Assembly: GCA_037043015.1 (NCBI GenBank)
Contig: CM073330.1
Location: forward strand, 8,326,012-8,390,011
Length of the DNA: 64,000 nt
Reading direction: 5' to 3'
Source of the DNA: Bryum argenteum
Taxonomy: Eukaryota; Streptophyta; Bryopsida; Bryales; Bryaceae
In this document: positions 23,755 through 36,500 of the stretch, in pieces
Layout: the number at the start of each line of letters is the position of its first letter
Numbering within the stretch: the stretch's first letter is position 1
The notes under the pieces: model-generated
Told to the model about the DNA's origin: nothing
Seen by the model: the letters and a program-made list of their open reading frames with translations, nothing else
Database searches by the model: none
Made by a program: the position numbers and the translations under genes

Positions 23755-26039
23755 GTTTGAAGTGATTGTTGTATAGTGTAATAAGGAGGTAGGCTATGTT
23801 TTTTGTCTTTTTCTTACAAAAATCTCTGAATTAGTGATGTAGGGTTGATCTTGTGTAAATTGAAACTTTTCTTGTATACATATTTCTCTTAGCAATTACA
23901 TGAACTTCCCTTTTTCTCAAGAACCTTGGCTACTAGATGATTATATAAGTTCTAGTGACAAAAGAACAAATATTGATGAAACCTGCTTGAAAGATAGGTT
24001 TGAAAGCAATGGATACTCATTAGCTTGCATCAAGAGGTGGTGGGAGTTTTTGTGGTTGATGAGAGGTTTTCGAAGTTCTAAGTCATCTTTGATCAACTAT
24101 AATTAAACCATGCCTTTTTTAGAAATGTTTTAATTTAGAGTTTTCAATCTTTAAGTTGCGTATAGAGATGATTATGTAGAGAAGACTTTAAGATACATAA
24201 CATGCAAGGATGAACATAGAATAGTTGTATAAGAGTTTGTGGATTGTTTTTGTTATATTGTGAAGTAGTTTGGAGTAATTGTGAAAGGAAATTGACCTTT
24301 TTCGAGAAAACTTTGTGTGTATGGCAGGTATTTAGAAATTGGTGTTGATTCTGATTTGTATGTCTATTTGTTTCTTTTTTTGTTATACTAGAAATTTAGA
24401 GGTGTATATTGAGTGTTCTTGCTTGAGTTAAATATTTCTAGATATGCGCGTTGTATTGTTATTATTATCCCTTGGCTCAGATTATGAGAGTTATGTAACC
24501 TATAACACTTGTTTTCTGAAATAACCCCTAAATGTTGACAGGGTACTAAAATGAGCAAGTCGATGGACTAATTTTTAGAACTTTCTAAAAGACGATCTAA
24601 GAAATCTCAACCATAGAATTATGTTGAACACTACTACTAGATGTTGCATAATTTTTTCATATTATTTCATTGTACAATTTGAGAGATCTAATGTTTGTAT
24701 GCACTTTGGGCACTTGGTATAATTATGGGCCGTAGACTTCGATTGAATATTTCCAAGCGTTATAAGTTCCATACATAGTCAAAAACGTATCATTTCTCAA
24801 AAATATGTTAAACAATAGAATTGCCTACAATTCATCTAGGTCATAGTAGAAGCATTGGAGGCGTACACAATGATCCATGAAGCTTAGAATGTGCACATGT
24901 TCTCAAAAGCTCAACATTTCATATGAACAATAAAGAATATGATAATTAATTTGATTTTTTTTGAAATATAGGGTTGCCAAGAGGGACTGTTTATTTGACT
25001 TGCACTTCAAGCACATAGTGAACTAATGTGACTATTATTGTAAGTAACATTTATTGTGATTTTTGAGTGAATTATGGTGTTTAGACACACAAGGGCTTTC
25101 AAGATTCGAAACAAAGTGACCATTCATGACCGCCATATCTTTTCAATCTATTTTTGACACATATAAGTATAAATATTGATCCCTTTTGACTACACAAGTT
25201 GGACTGTGACAGAGTGAATTATAAGTGTCTCTTATGTTTGTTGTCCATTTCTATAACTGTGCTGTTGCCAAAATGGCTTCTTGCTCTTTCGGGTAGCTTA
25301 AATGAAGAGGTTAAAGTTCATAAATTTGCCCAAGATCTTTATTGAATGTTCCTTATACTACAAGGTGTATGTGAGAAAAGTTGCAAAGTCAAATATCATT
25401 TTTTTGATGGTACCTATATGAAAAAATGAAAACTACAAATATTGATGGTACCTATATCAGAAAAACTCATAAATCTACCTATTTATCATCATTTTTTCCA
25501 CTAAACCAAATTCAATTTAACGTGATGATTGTTTTATTGAATTGTGGTTAGATAGCTTTACGTAGGAAAAGAATTGCACGAAGGTTCAAAAAACATAATC
25601 CATCTCTAAAGAATTTCATGAGTGTATTCAACTTAGTTACCTTGATGGAAACAAATATGAGCAAAACATTTGGCTAACAATCATTCTGCATAAAGTAGAC
25701 TATGTCGTCCAAACAATGCCTAGGAAAAACTTTACACCAAGTTTGAATATTCATATCTCACAAATGGTAAAAATTCAACTATTAAAATTTTCTAAGGTGG
25801 TAATGATAGTAGGTAGATTTTAGATCCTACGGATGGAAGTTTAAAAGGAATGTAAGTTTTTCTATTATACTTTGAAATGGAAGTATGATAGAAGATTGCA
25901 TTTTCAAGTTTTGGAAGTCCTACAAATGCTTGGATTTATAGGGTTCAAATGAGTGTAGTGAACCCTAAATCATCTTAGGCTATGAATATTCTAGAAAGGC
26001 TCATTTTTCAAATTCTCGTAAATGAAAATTAAGATGAGC
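23755..26039. other. AT-rich intergenic DNA
   Basis: No gene supported. The frame at 23900-24106 is short and has no recognisable motif. Confidence 0.4.
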
Positions 26040-26403
26040 TACCGTAGCCTACTAGCAGCTTCGTTCATAAATAATTAGAAAAACAGAAGTCGAATTTTTT
26101 TGGAAATTACACTTGCAGGTTGCCGAAACAAAGAGATATTACAATATAAGAATTCCGAAATATTCAAAATAAAGGAGCAGCCACCCGTCTTTAAATGAAG
26201 GAGCAGCCACCAGTCTTTAATGCATACTGTACAAAGCGCCCATGAAAAATGAACAGTATTCTGGATGAAAATTGAACTTATGAATATTTATTTTCCAAAA
26301 AAATCGATTTAAAAAAAATCATTTTGGAGGTGTCGAACATCACTTTTTCAAAATAATTAAATATTCGACGGAGCATGGTCGAAGCTGCTAGTAGGCTACG
26401 GTA
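26040..26403. mobile_element. 364-bp MITE with 24-bp perfect inverted ends
   Basis: Positions 26040-26063 and 26380-26403 are exact reverse complements; the core is CCGTAGCCTACTAGCAGC. TA at both outer edges could be a target duplication, which would fit a Tc1/mariner-like MITE. Inside there is a direct repeat containing AAGGAGCAGCCACC at 26173 and 26201. No coding capacity. Confidence 0.8.
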
Positions 26404-27811
26404 TTTAGATCTCACCTATAAAACGTTTGACATTGAGTTCGGAATAGTGAGTGTAAGGGACATATTCCAAATTTCAAAATGTACCAATCGTAAGTTTTTT
26501 ATTAAAGAATAAAAAGATTGCATCGTTTATAGTTGAAACAAAGCTCCTCACAAGACCAATAATTCCTTTGTCATGATTGGTTGAAGTCAATAGTGATACT
26601 TTGTACCACTCGAGCAAGTTAACAAGATGAGAATGTTGATAACAAAATTTCTTATGATGAAAAATCTTTTGATTTTAATATTTCTTTTAAATGTAAGTTT
26701 TTGTAAAAAAATAATTTGGACAAAAACTTTTAATAAAGTAGCTTGAACTTCACAATAGGCATCAAAGGTCCCATATGATACCAACCTCAAATTAGCAGTT
26801 TTTGAGTTTTTCCTCAGTATATGGTCTTGTTTCCTTGTATATGGCCGTTCCATTAATAAAAGGAATTTTATCATTGATTCTCACATCAGCGGTTTGACCT
26901 TCGGACGTTTTTGACACTAAAGAGGTTCAAGACTTTTCTTGAATTTTTGACACTAAAGAGGTTCAAGACTTTTCTTGAAATCTTGGTGACCTTTCACATC
27001 TTCCACCCATAGAGTTGAAAGCTTGAGCGGGTCCTTTTGGATCTTTGAGGCTCCTTCGTGGCTATGCAACATATGCTACGCCTTGGTTTTTGTTTGGTTT
27101 TTTCTTTTACTTGGAGCAGATAATATTGAGTTCTAACAAATGATTTTTGATGGTTTGGAGATATCAATATTACAAGGCATGAAAAATTTGTAAAAATCTT
27201 AGAATTTTATAAAAACATTGGATTTTGTAAATATTCTTTACGTGTATAAAAGAAATGTAGGCTAACTCCTAAACTTCTATTTGATTTTCTCAAAGCTTCA
27301 TTTCCACCAATCTTGACCAACACTATCATGTAAACAAGAAAAAAAAAAAAATCCAATTTCAGTATATTCAAAGATTTTAACTTTATATCTATGGATTAAT
27401 ATGAGTTTAAAGAAGATGTTGGTATACATGACTTCGGTTGAATTTGTTTCTCGCTTAGTCTCTTTCATGTTACCAATTGCATTCTAAAATTGTTCTCTTC
27501 ATGGAAAAGAAAACTCTTATAGTAATACACTTTTTGAAGGTAGTATTATTGCATCCTATCTCAAAATCAAGGTACAAAATTTGTGAAATAAATCAATACA
27601 CCCTCAGTCAATCAGAAGATAATATGCATAGTAATGTTCAATATAAACTTTTAAAGAAATAAGATTCTTTGTGAAAGTGGATAAGGAAATACTTTTCTCA
27701 TCACTGAGATGTACGTTTGATACAATGAAGATGTACATCTTACCTAAATTGTTTTTGACAAATGAGTAGGAATTTTGTTTGATAAGACAACCCTGCTTTT
27801 AATATGATCTT
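26404..27811. other. AT-rich intergenic DNA
   Basis: No gene supported. A perfect short duplication of TTTTTGACACTAAAGAGGTT occurs at 26909 and 26945. Confidence 0.4.
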
Positions 27812-27972
27812 AACACGTAATTCGTTATAATGGTAACATTCACTAATTTTGAGAAATGGGGGTTTAGCTCGAGTCGAGCTAAATGTATCTACAGAGTACA
27901 TTTGGCTCAACTTAAGCTCAATTGTCATCGATTTGATAATTTGAATATTCCCATTATAACGAATTACGTGTT
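27812..27972. mobile_element. 161-bp MITE, family 1 copy A
   Basis: The ends are a perfect 22-bp inverted repeat, starting AACACGTAATTCGTTATAAT. The centre holds the near-palindrome TAGCTCGAGTCGAGCTA. A second copy lies at 31479-31632 in the same orientation, and a decayed one ends near 58012. Confidence 0.85.
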
Positions 27973-28196
27973 TGACTTGAAATCATGTGAATGACAGATG
28001 TAAGAGAAATAATAATTTGTAGAGTAAACAATTCACAATTAGAAGAGTAAGTTATCATCCACTGCACATGTATGTGTGAGTACATGATCAAACTATCTTG
28101 AAGCAATTTAAGTCTAATGGTTAATTCAGACTTCTTGTACAAATTACATACCGATATCTTTCATTCATTCTCTATTAGTTCTCAACCAGTACAATC

Positions 28197-28454
28197 AACC
28201 CCAATTTTGTTAAAATGGCACTATGCCATGTGCCATTTTGCCACACTAGATTTTACATTTGTGCTCATACAAAGTGGTGTATTCTGTAATATCACAATTT
28301 TTTTTTGTAATATCACTTCTTTACATACATTGTCACTCATTTTCCCTAATATTATCTCAAAATTCTGTTATATCACATGGTTTATGAACTGAAGTTTATA
28401 AAGTTGAAGTGTGCCATTTTACTGGAATAATGCCATTTTAACGGAATTGGGGTT
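28197..28454. mobile_element. 258-bp MITE, family C copy
   Basis: The left end reads AACCCCAATTTTGTTAAAAT and the right end is its near-complement (ATTTTAACGGAATTGGGGTT). AATC sits directly outside on both sides (28193-28196 and 28455-28458), suggesting a 4-bp target duplication. Related copies are at 46250-46655, 49977-50340, 54834-55597 and 56398-56920. All share GCCATTTTGCCA-like and TAATATCAC-like interior motifs. Confidence 0.75.
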
Positions 28455-28977
28455 AATCTTGTAATATTTAGTAGATATTTTGTGAGGGCATCTTACTTCA
28501 CTTTGTGAACTGTGAATTGCATCTTAGATGGTTTTTCAAGTTCTAAATTTCTAATTATTAAAAGAGAACTGAACTCAAATGGTTGGAAACCATTTGAATC
28601 TGGTATACCTGAATTTGGAAGGTCGCCCTTCGTACTGTGTTCGGTCGACTCAAACCTGGGAAGTACACTTCCACGATCTGTTACCAACATCAAATATTTT
28701 TGAATAACGGATTTTATAAGAACGATATCCGTGGAACCTCAATCAAATCGATTCCGTAAATAAGTCAATATTTCAAAAAGGCATGAAACAAATAATGTGA
28801 AATTGACATAGCATGACATGATAATGTGAACGGTCACTTAGAGGAGATTGTTGCAGTACACAATCTATTTTCACTATAGCCCCCACAAGATTGAACGTCT
28901 TCTCCAAATCTCTCTCGGTCGGGTTTACCTTTGCAATGATCTCATTACATCTGAGACCCGAGTCAATCTGTTCTTAG

Positions 28978-29152
28978 CCAAAACATTTTCAAGACTCTTG
29001 AAGACCAATCATAAATAATGTTGCTTAGTTTTTTGAGAACGTTGCTCAAGCAAGTTCCAAAACGTTGCTAAACTTGGGCAACTTTTGAGAAGAGAACGTT
29101 GCAAATCCCCTCAATTTGTAGTTGTAAAATACGCTACCACCACCTTAACTTG
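28978..29152. mobile_element. Partial CACTA-type MITE
   Basis: Shares AACGTTGCTCAAGCAAGTTCCAAAACGTTGC-type interior sequence (in shorter matching blocks) and GTTGCAAATCCCCTCAA at the right end with the full element at 23488-23751. The left end is not recognisable, so the copy is truncated or decayed. Confidence 0.55.
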
Positions 29153-29749
29153 TAGTAGTGAAATACGCTGCCACCATGCAGGTTGGATTCCATGGTCTTG
29201 GATTCCGAAACCTTGGATTCCTTAGTCTCCAATTGATCGGGGAGTGGATTTCGTAGTTCCATCCAAAATGTTAACGAAATGTTAACGAAGTTACTATTAA
29301 CTAAAGCTTGAAATCATGAATTGAAACAACAATGTTAAGCATTTGTAACACTCACCATGTTTGGCCGGAACGCAACTTAAATGTTGGGGCTTTCTCAAAA
29401 GACGAGCGTGCTATGTCCAAGAAGTCAATTACAAAAGCTTTCTTCTTGTATTCGTTTCCTTCAACAAGACCTCAAACAACTGCAAACCTCTACAAGTTGC
29501 TAGTTTGCAACTAAAGGGATCGCTCCGTTGGATTCCTTCATTGCAATTGAGGAAGTAACTGTCAAGCACAAACGTAGATGCATTGTGGCTTTTCATAGTC
29601 CCCATCAGTGATGGGAACCAACCTACCCACGCGACAAAGATACCATCTGTGATGTGATTCCACAGTCATTTGAGGTCTCTCTAACTTTCAACGAACCTGT
29701 CAGCGAACCTGTCAGGAACGATTAATTAAACAGCAACGAATTCAACAAC

Positions 29750-31290
29750 GAATTTGGGGAAGCGGAATAGAACCGTGTCTCGAACCGTCCTGCAAGCGGG
29801 CTCTGGCGGCGGCTCTCGCAGAGGCAACAGGGCAAGACTCGTGCGCCGACCTTTCACGCACCACGCCCGCATTATCCCACCCGATTACCGCAACAGCTCA
29901 CAAAACACGTCACACCCACACACACTCCTTGCATCTCCAATCCCAAGGCACTACTTCGATGTTCGCCACGCGCACGCCACGCTCACACCAGGCTCCAGCG
30001 CGAACTCACTTTCGCAAGCGCAACCCTCGGCTAGCGCAACCCTCATGCACCGTTATCATTGCCGACTACACAGCACTCCTTGATCCAGTTGCGCTCTTGC
30101 TCGCCCTTAATCACTCCGACTCTAATTCACATAACACAAAATGGGACTCGTGTCCTGGCGCGCACGCACAACTGCCGCACTGATGATTCAGCCCGTCTGA
30201 GACCACGTGGGGCAAACAAAGTCAAGACATGGTCCTACGACAAAACCAGCAAACAATCGGTGCAAGTAGTCTAAATCAGAACACACAAGGGGCAATGGTA
30301 TGAGCGCATACTCGGACAGAAATTCCACAACGGGCAGAGCTGGGGTTGAAGATGGTGGCTCACGATACTTCCGTGTGAGAGGCGAGACTAGACTAGAAAC
30401 AGAGCAGCGCCACGACGATGTAAGTTGGGCTTGTGAAAGCATGAAAGGCCGTATAGAGGGTTAAAGCGTCGCCGTCCCTCCGTGCTTGGTCTAGTCTTGC
30501 GCGCTCAATGCGACTCTGTTGCTGGTCTTCGCTGGCTGGTGCTGGTGCTCGTTCGCAGGTGCTGGTTCCGCTGCGGGGCTGCAACCCCAATCCCTCCCAG
30601 CCTCTCTTTCCCAAAGGGCTCGTTGTATCTGCCTTTTCTTACTCCCTTCCTCCTAGATCTTTAATCTATAGAATGATCTTCGATGGCCTCAGAGTTTTCT
30701 GCTGTTGTCGCTTTTGCGGGTCTCGCCTCCTTGCCCTGAAGCTCCCAAGGCAGGCTTGGATGGGGAGAGTCTGGCCTACGTATCACCCCCTCTCATTCAT
30801 TGCAAATAATCTGAATCACCAAACCTGTCACACACCCAAACACGATTTGGTTCCAATTCGATACCAAGCTTGATCCTCGAATGCTGTCCGGAATCTGGAT
30901 TGAGGCTTGATTGAAGCTTGAGTCAGGCCATGCGACTACACCGATCTCCTGGTCAATCACAACACCGTCCTCAAAGATCTTACATTATCATCCTGGATTC
31001 CAGCGGATCTCAAATACATACCTCTTCAGCCCTCTCGATCTCCACCAACACAAACGCGATGCCAGCTGTAGAAGCAAAAGCAGTAGATTGCTTCGGTCTC
31101 CTAGAGGAGCAATCTCTCACCATGGCCACGCACACACAGCCTCTAATGCTTCTTCACACCAGAATCGCTTGTCGCCGCCGCCCAAGAAGCCCAAGAAGCG
31201 CTCCTCCTGAATCGCTCTATGCACACAACCACAATTCTCCGAATCGAACTCCTCCTCGAGTAAACCCTCGCGTTATCATATGCTATCAGA
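29750..31290. other. GC-rich tract, possibly a long terminal repeat of an old retroelement
   Basis: This 1.5-kb tract is much richer in GC than its surroundings and is open in several frames on both strands (for example 29754-30083, 30508-30873 and 30918-31388), which is typical of GC-rich DNA. No conserved domain is visible. At 31291-31304 the sequence TATGCTATCAGAAC resembles the plant retrotransposon primer-binding site TGGTATCAGAGC, and it is directly preceded by CA. That would make the tract upstream a 5' LTR (inference, weak). Confidence 0.3.
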
Positions 31291-31740
31291 ACTTCAACTG
31301 CGTTACCAAAGTGGTTACCAAAGTGGTCAAGAGAAATTGTTACGAAGCTGTTCATTCATATGCTCACAACAGCCCGAGTGCAAGATGAGAATTGTGCTCC
31401 CATATTCAAGCAGGATAGGGTAACTCTATCTAACGAAGAGTTCAACCTCTTACTTGTGCAGGCTAAAGAAAAGTTTAAAACACGTAATTCGTTATAATTA
31501 TGGTATTATTCACTGATTTTGAGAAATGTGGGTTTAGGTGGAGTCGAGCTAAATGTACCCACACAGTACATTTGGCTCAACTCAAGCTCAATTTGATAAT
31601 TTGAATATTCCCATTATAACGAATTACGTGTTTTAAAGCTGCGCATACCGAGGAAGAGGTTGAATGGTAACATAATAAGGAGTCTCGCTTCCTGCAAACA
31701 CCAATTCGTTCTTTACTAAGAGTTTTCTTTTATGACTAGT
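31291..31740 (+). pseudogene. Retroelement gag-like remnant split by a MITE
   Basis: After the primer-binding-like site, a frame reads VTLSNEEFNLLLVQAKEKFK up to 31478. It continues directly after the MITE with AAHTEEEVEW before a stop. TTTAAA is present on both sides of the inserted element, so removing it and one TTTAAA restores the frame. This suggests the host was coding when the MITE arrived. The gag assignment rests only on the nearby primer-binding-like motif and is tentative. Confidence 0.35.
31479..31632. mobile_element. 154-bp MITE, family 1 copy B
   Basis: Same inverted ends as 27812-27972 (AACACGTAATTCGTTATAAT) and the same interior order: ATTTTGAGAAAT, the GTCGAGCTAAATGTA block, the CAGTACATTTGGCTCAACT-type block and TTTGATAATTTGAATATTCC. 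TTTAAA flanks it on both sides, or TTAA if the element is taken to start AACACG. Confidence 0.85.
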
Positions 31741-32606
31741 AAAGAGTTACTCATAGGTTCATAAATAGAAGTGAAGTATAAGATCATATACTAGTTCCCA
31801 CCACATTTTAAATGTGATCTCTCTGGTACTTTTGTGTATAGCTTCCAAGATGCTCCTATTCCTTGTGATACTTGCAATTTCTTCCTTTGTCGTATTTCTA
31901 ACAAACATATATGATGGTCTCGGTGGTGAAAATTCCCACTTAACAAAGAAACCTTAAAGCCTTCCAAAGAGATGAAACAAATAAGAATATTGATATCCAA
32001 ACCTTTTCAAGAGATTGTTTTGTACCACAAGTAGAAAATGGCACTAAAAGTGACGGCTGTAATGACTTGACCGTAATAAGACATAGTGCATATTCCAATT
32101 GTGCTTCTAATGACATCACAATAAATTATTATATTTGTCACTTTTCCTTAAATTTTTACTGCTCTATTAGGGTATATGGTATGCTTATTACAAACCTGTA
32201 GACTCAAGCCATTAAACCCCAGTGAGCTAGTGATCCCCTCGATTTTTTTTGCTAATGAGGATCTGCCTGGCAAGATCCCTCTTCCATTCCGGATTTCAAA
32301 ACCAACAAAGAAGTGAAACTTAAGAACCGCAGAGAATGGGTCTATACACTAATTAACCATTACATGACTAATAGTGTTGTGACATGATTGAGGTGACTAC
32401 ACTATTTGTCATCCAACACTAAATATAATTTTTAGTGTAGTGTACAACTTCTCTTTACAAAATGCTTGCCGATAACATGAATGCAATTCATGTGTAAAAC
32501 TTTAATCTTTTGAACTTGACAAAAAAGTTGCCACACCATGCAAGTGTAGATCTATTGTTGTTGTAGAATGAGGACATAATTTTTGGACACTTGCAGGAGC
32601 ACATAA
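31741..32606. other. AT-rich intergenic DNA
   Basis: Nothing recognisable; the short minus frame at 31791-32000 has no known motif. Confidence 0.4.
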
Positions 32607-32648
32607 TTTTTGGACTTCATATCTCCTGATGGGTTTGTGTGCAAGAAT
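32607..32648 (+). pseudogene. SUVH SET-domain fragment, left half, cut by the transposon
   Basis: Reads LDFISPDGFVCKN, matching WDFIPSGGFVCEY of the intact SUVH gene (nucleotides 21697-21735) without gaps. The DNA match is strongest at TGGGTTTGTGTGC. It stops exactly where the transposon inverted repeat begins, and its last four bases are GAAT, the duplicated target. Alone it is a short match; with the right-hand fragment at 45412 onwards it is convincing. Confidence 0.65.
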
Positions 32649-32670
32649 GGGTGGAAGCACACTACGGTGG
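32649..32670 (+). repeat. Left terminal inverted repeat of the transposon
   Basis: 22 bases beginning GGGTGGAAGCAC, matching the reverse complement of 45390-45411 at 20 positions (differences at positions 13 and 17). The next seven bases inward still share TCA and TT. Confidence 0.85.
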
Positions 32671-33525
32671 ATCACTTAGTACGTCTTTTTTGATTTCTGC
32701 AGGGGGTCATAAACTTCAACGACCGGTTTATAAGTCCTCCAAATGCAAAAGTACTTGTTTCTTTGGCGACGATGGTGACAAACCCAATTAACAATATGAT
32801 TCTATTGTACTTCACCTCGAAAAACATAGGGAACAAACATATATTTGTACTATTTTGCCATTCAGAGAGTAGTTCATGGTCTGCTAAAAACCATCAAAAG
32901 TACAAAATTCATGTTGTTTAAGGGAGGGTAGTACAAATCAACACATTGATCGTGAAACTACATGTTTAAAGCCTTCAAATGCACACTTGATATGCTAAAT
33001 AACTTGCATCGATGATTGTGATTTTTCCAGTCAAAGGGCAAAAATTATTTTTGGGCATATTTCACTCAAAAATTATCCAAACTTTGATTTTTTTGGCTCA
33101 AACAGTGATGATTAGGGTATAGGGATGTGGGTAGCATGCTGCTTTAGTTGAATAACCAGTAGTTTTTGGTAAAAAGAGACCCCTTCCATAGTTGATCTAG
33201 TACAGAACGGTACCAAAAGTACCTTGCTTTTGCTGGGAAAGCGAATGCCGCCTCTCATAAAGGCTTCTGACAGCGCATGGCTGGTGTCAAATTCATTTAC
33301 GAGGCGTCATTTTTTCATGAGCTTTCCTGCATTCTGACAGGGCATGCAACTTAATTTCATTATCTTCATGGCGATGGCTATCGGCGGCTGTTTCTCTTCC
33401 TCCGAGGTAGTGAGGAACAATCGAAGGCAATCCGAGTGTGTGCATGCAATTCCTGCCGTTGAGGTGGTGCGAGATCCGTTGCGGTTGATCGAAGCTTGCT
33501 ACAAGACTGCGTGGAGTAGCAGACA
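32671..33525. promoter_or_regulatory. Left arm of the transposon, presumed transposase promoter
   Basis: 855 bp between the left terminal repeat and the transposase start. Several open frames on either strand at 33293-33839 overlap the start of the transposase exon in other frames and are not credible genes. No TATA assignment is attempted. Confidence 0.4.
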
Positions 33526-36500
33526 ATGGAGTTTGCGGCAAAATTGTGCAGAAGAACGTGTGTGTGCAAAGTTGACGCTGAAGAGATGGGGAACGAGCGA
33601 ATGGCACAGCGCCGTCTAGGGATTTCTCGTCCAGGACCCCAAGTCCGAGCAGCAACGGCTGCTGCAGCGGAAGCACGAAGATTGCTGCGCCTTGAAGGGG
33701 ATCGAATCCGGCACGCAAGGAGGCGGGCAAAACTTGCGGCTACGACAGAGGCTTTGCGTAGCATGCCTGAAGGTGATGGCTCCAATCGAATGACGGAGCG
33801 TTCATTGTCGAGGGTTTCTAACAAACTTGCCGACGCCATTAACAGAGAGCTGAGTTTCTGTCCAACCCTGGATTGTAGGCGTGTTGTTTTAGAAAAACTT
33901 ATGAATCACATCACCATTTGGCCACAACTGCCTGAATATTATCCTAGGCCGCCTGAGGCAAAATCGCAGTTTGTGTTTCTCGAAAGTTTTAGAACTGAGT
34001 TGCAGTCTGTGAAAACTGCCCATTCGAAAGTGTTTTTAGCTAGGAAAGGAGCTCTTCTGGACGCTGCTGTTAGCGAAGGTTGCGATGGTGCAAGGGCTCT
34101 CTCTCGTGTGTTACAGGTGCATCCACGGAACATTCGGACTGCTATGGGAAGGAGGGTCGGCGTTGATCCTGTGAACCAGTTTGCTCTTCTGGAGAGGAGT
34201 AAGCGCGTTGGATTGACCGAATATGTAAAAGAACAAGTTCGCTTGTGGTGGAATCAGAACACTCGAGTGAGCCCTAACAAAAAAGATGTCACTCGAAAGC
34301 GGATCGGGCCAAAGGAATATGCGGAGCATGCTACGCAGTACCTTGTCGACACTCAGGTGTGCATTCTATCATTTCTTGTGGACTTCTTGTTGTTGGTTTT
34401 TATCTGGTTGTTGACATAGTGTTTACAACCAGATGACTGTGTGGTGTGCTGCTTGCAGCCACTTTTACAATCATGCTTAAAGTGTTCCTCGTTTGTTCGG
34501 AAGTAGTTGTTTAGAGTCTCAGCTTTCAGAACAAAATGAATAACATGGGGTTTGTGTGTAATTAGTGCATGTTCATCGCTACTTTTGATCTGTGAAATGT
34601 GTTAGATATCAATTGGAGTCTCCATATCGAGTCATTAGGGTTCTGCAGTGATCCTTTGTAGCTTCAAATTGACGTAGAAGAATTCCAAGTGTTGTAAGTA
34701 GACATGCTGCGTATTAGGTATATAAGTGGGCTGCGAGGTCTCGTTACGGATAAGCTATCTGGATTTGATGTACAAATCACCCTGCACCACCATTTCTGCC
34801 GTGCGTTGCTAGGTAGGGATTCATGGTTTAGGGTCACACATCACTTGCAGTGCATGTCCTCTAAATTTGAGTCTTAAAATTTAGGGTAATAGATTGACAA
34901 CTGAAGCTTTAATGGTTTTTTTTGTTTTCATCTTCAGAGTAATTATGGTCATGTCGTCATATTTGTTCAGGTCTATGTTCATATACGATTGATACAGGTA
35001 TTAGAGTGTGAAATGTTGACTGTTTGCAAATGTTGTGATCACAATATTCTTTCGAAGTGTGGTTCAGGATTTGAAGTACATCTGATTAAATGAAATGTGA
35101 AACGTGAGTGGGCAAAAAGTGGTCAATTTACTTGTTGTCGTACAATCTGTACAAGAAATTGATTATGTGAGATGATGGATTTCGTAGGATACGTGTACTT
35201 TACTTAATGTTTTCATACTCGGTGATAGGGATACAAAAGTGTTGACAATGTAGTACTTTTATGTTCGTTGCCAGTAACTTACACTACCTATTAGCATTCA
35301 CTTGTTGTGGTTAAGTACATACCACCTGCTAAGTGGTACAATCTGGGTAAGGAAACTTCTCATGAGTATCATCAGTGGTAAGGCCTGAACAGCTTTTGGT
35401 GACAGTGGCTTCTAAGTACTTAGACTGCATCTCTTTTGTAGTAAGGCTTCTACACCTTTCGGTGACAGTGGCTTCTAAGTACTTAGACTGCATCTCTTTT
35501 GTAGTAAGGCTTCTACACCTTTCGGTGTTAGTGGCTTCTTAGTACTTAGATTGCATCGTGCGCATAGGGTGTTCTGGGTACTAGTACAAGTCATTATTCA
35601 TTCTACTTAAAGTGTTGAAATATCTGGCTAGAATAAGTACTTTTGGTGTGAAGTACATAGTTGAATATTGCTAATTTAGTTCAATGTACTGAATGTGATC
35701 TAGATGTGGTATAGGTACAAGATTATATACTTTTATTTGTACTTCTTTCTTGGGCAGTGAAAATTTTAGTTCAGAAAAGAATGTGCTTCACTTACTAATG
35801 GTTGGATGTGTTTTGGATTGGACAGACCCAACTATTTCTAAGTTTCAAGGAAGCCCATCCGGAGTGTCGCATCAGGCAAAGAGCGTTTGAATACTTAAAA
35901 CCGTGGTATATTAAGACCCTCAAAGATCAGAATACATGTTGTTGTGTCTATCACGTAGAGATGGACTTGTTGAAAACCGGGCTAAATTCTCTTAGGTCTG
36001 CTATGAAAGGTTTGCATTCATCTCAATCTTGTAATTGCATATGTGTTGTTTGTGGGGACGGTTTGGGGGATTGCAAGGCCCATTCTCATTCTTATGATCG
36101 ATTAACCATGTTGTGGACGGCATGTCTATGTCCGAAAGGCGATTTGGATAAATTCCATAGGTTGGACTGTTTAATGGGCCGTTGTGCTGACTGTGGGGTG
36201 AAAAAACTTGATTTCTGTCCACAAGAATTGGATACCAGTAGTGATCAAAAATTTAAGTGGAGGTGCTTCGATCATGTAACGTACGGGGTAGATGAAGCTA
36301 CGGGCCGGGACAAAAGAAGGATAGAGGAGGTTTACCGGGACACTTCGCCGGGTGAGTTTGTTGCTTATCTGAAGTCTAAAGTTGGAACATTCATAACACA
36401 CAACTTTGTAGCAAATTGGCAAGATGGCGCATGTCGAAAGATGGTAGAGAATGTACCACCAGGTGTATTAATATCTCATATTGACTTTGCTGAGAATTAC

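Noticed and set aside
29754-31388. Multiple 80-156 aa frames in the GC-rich tract
   Set aside because: Open on both strands at once because of base composition; no motif recognised.
33293-33839. Minus-strand frames of 145 and 153 aa over the start of the transposase
   Set aside because: They lie opposite a better supported exon that splices in phase to conserved transposase sequence.
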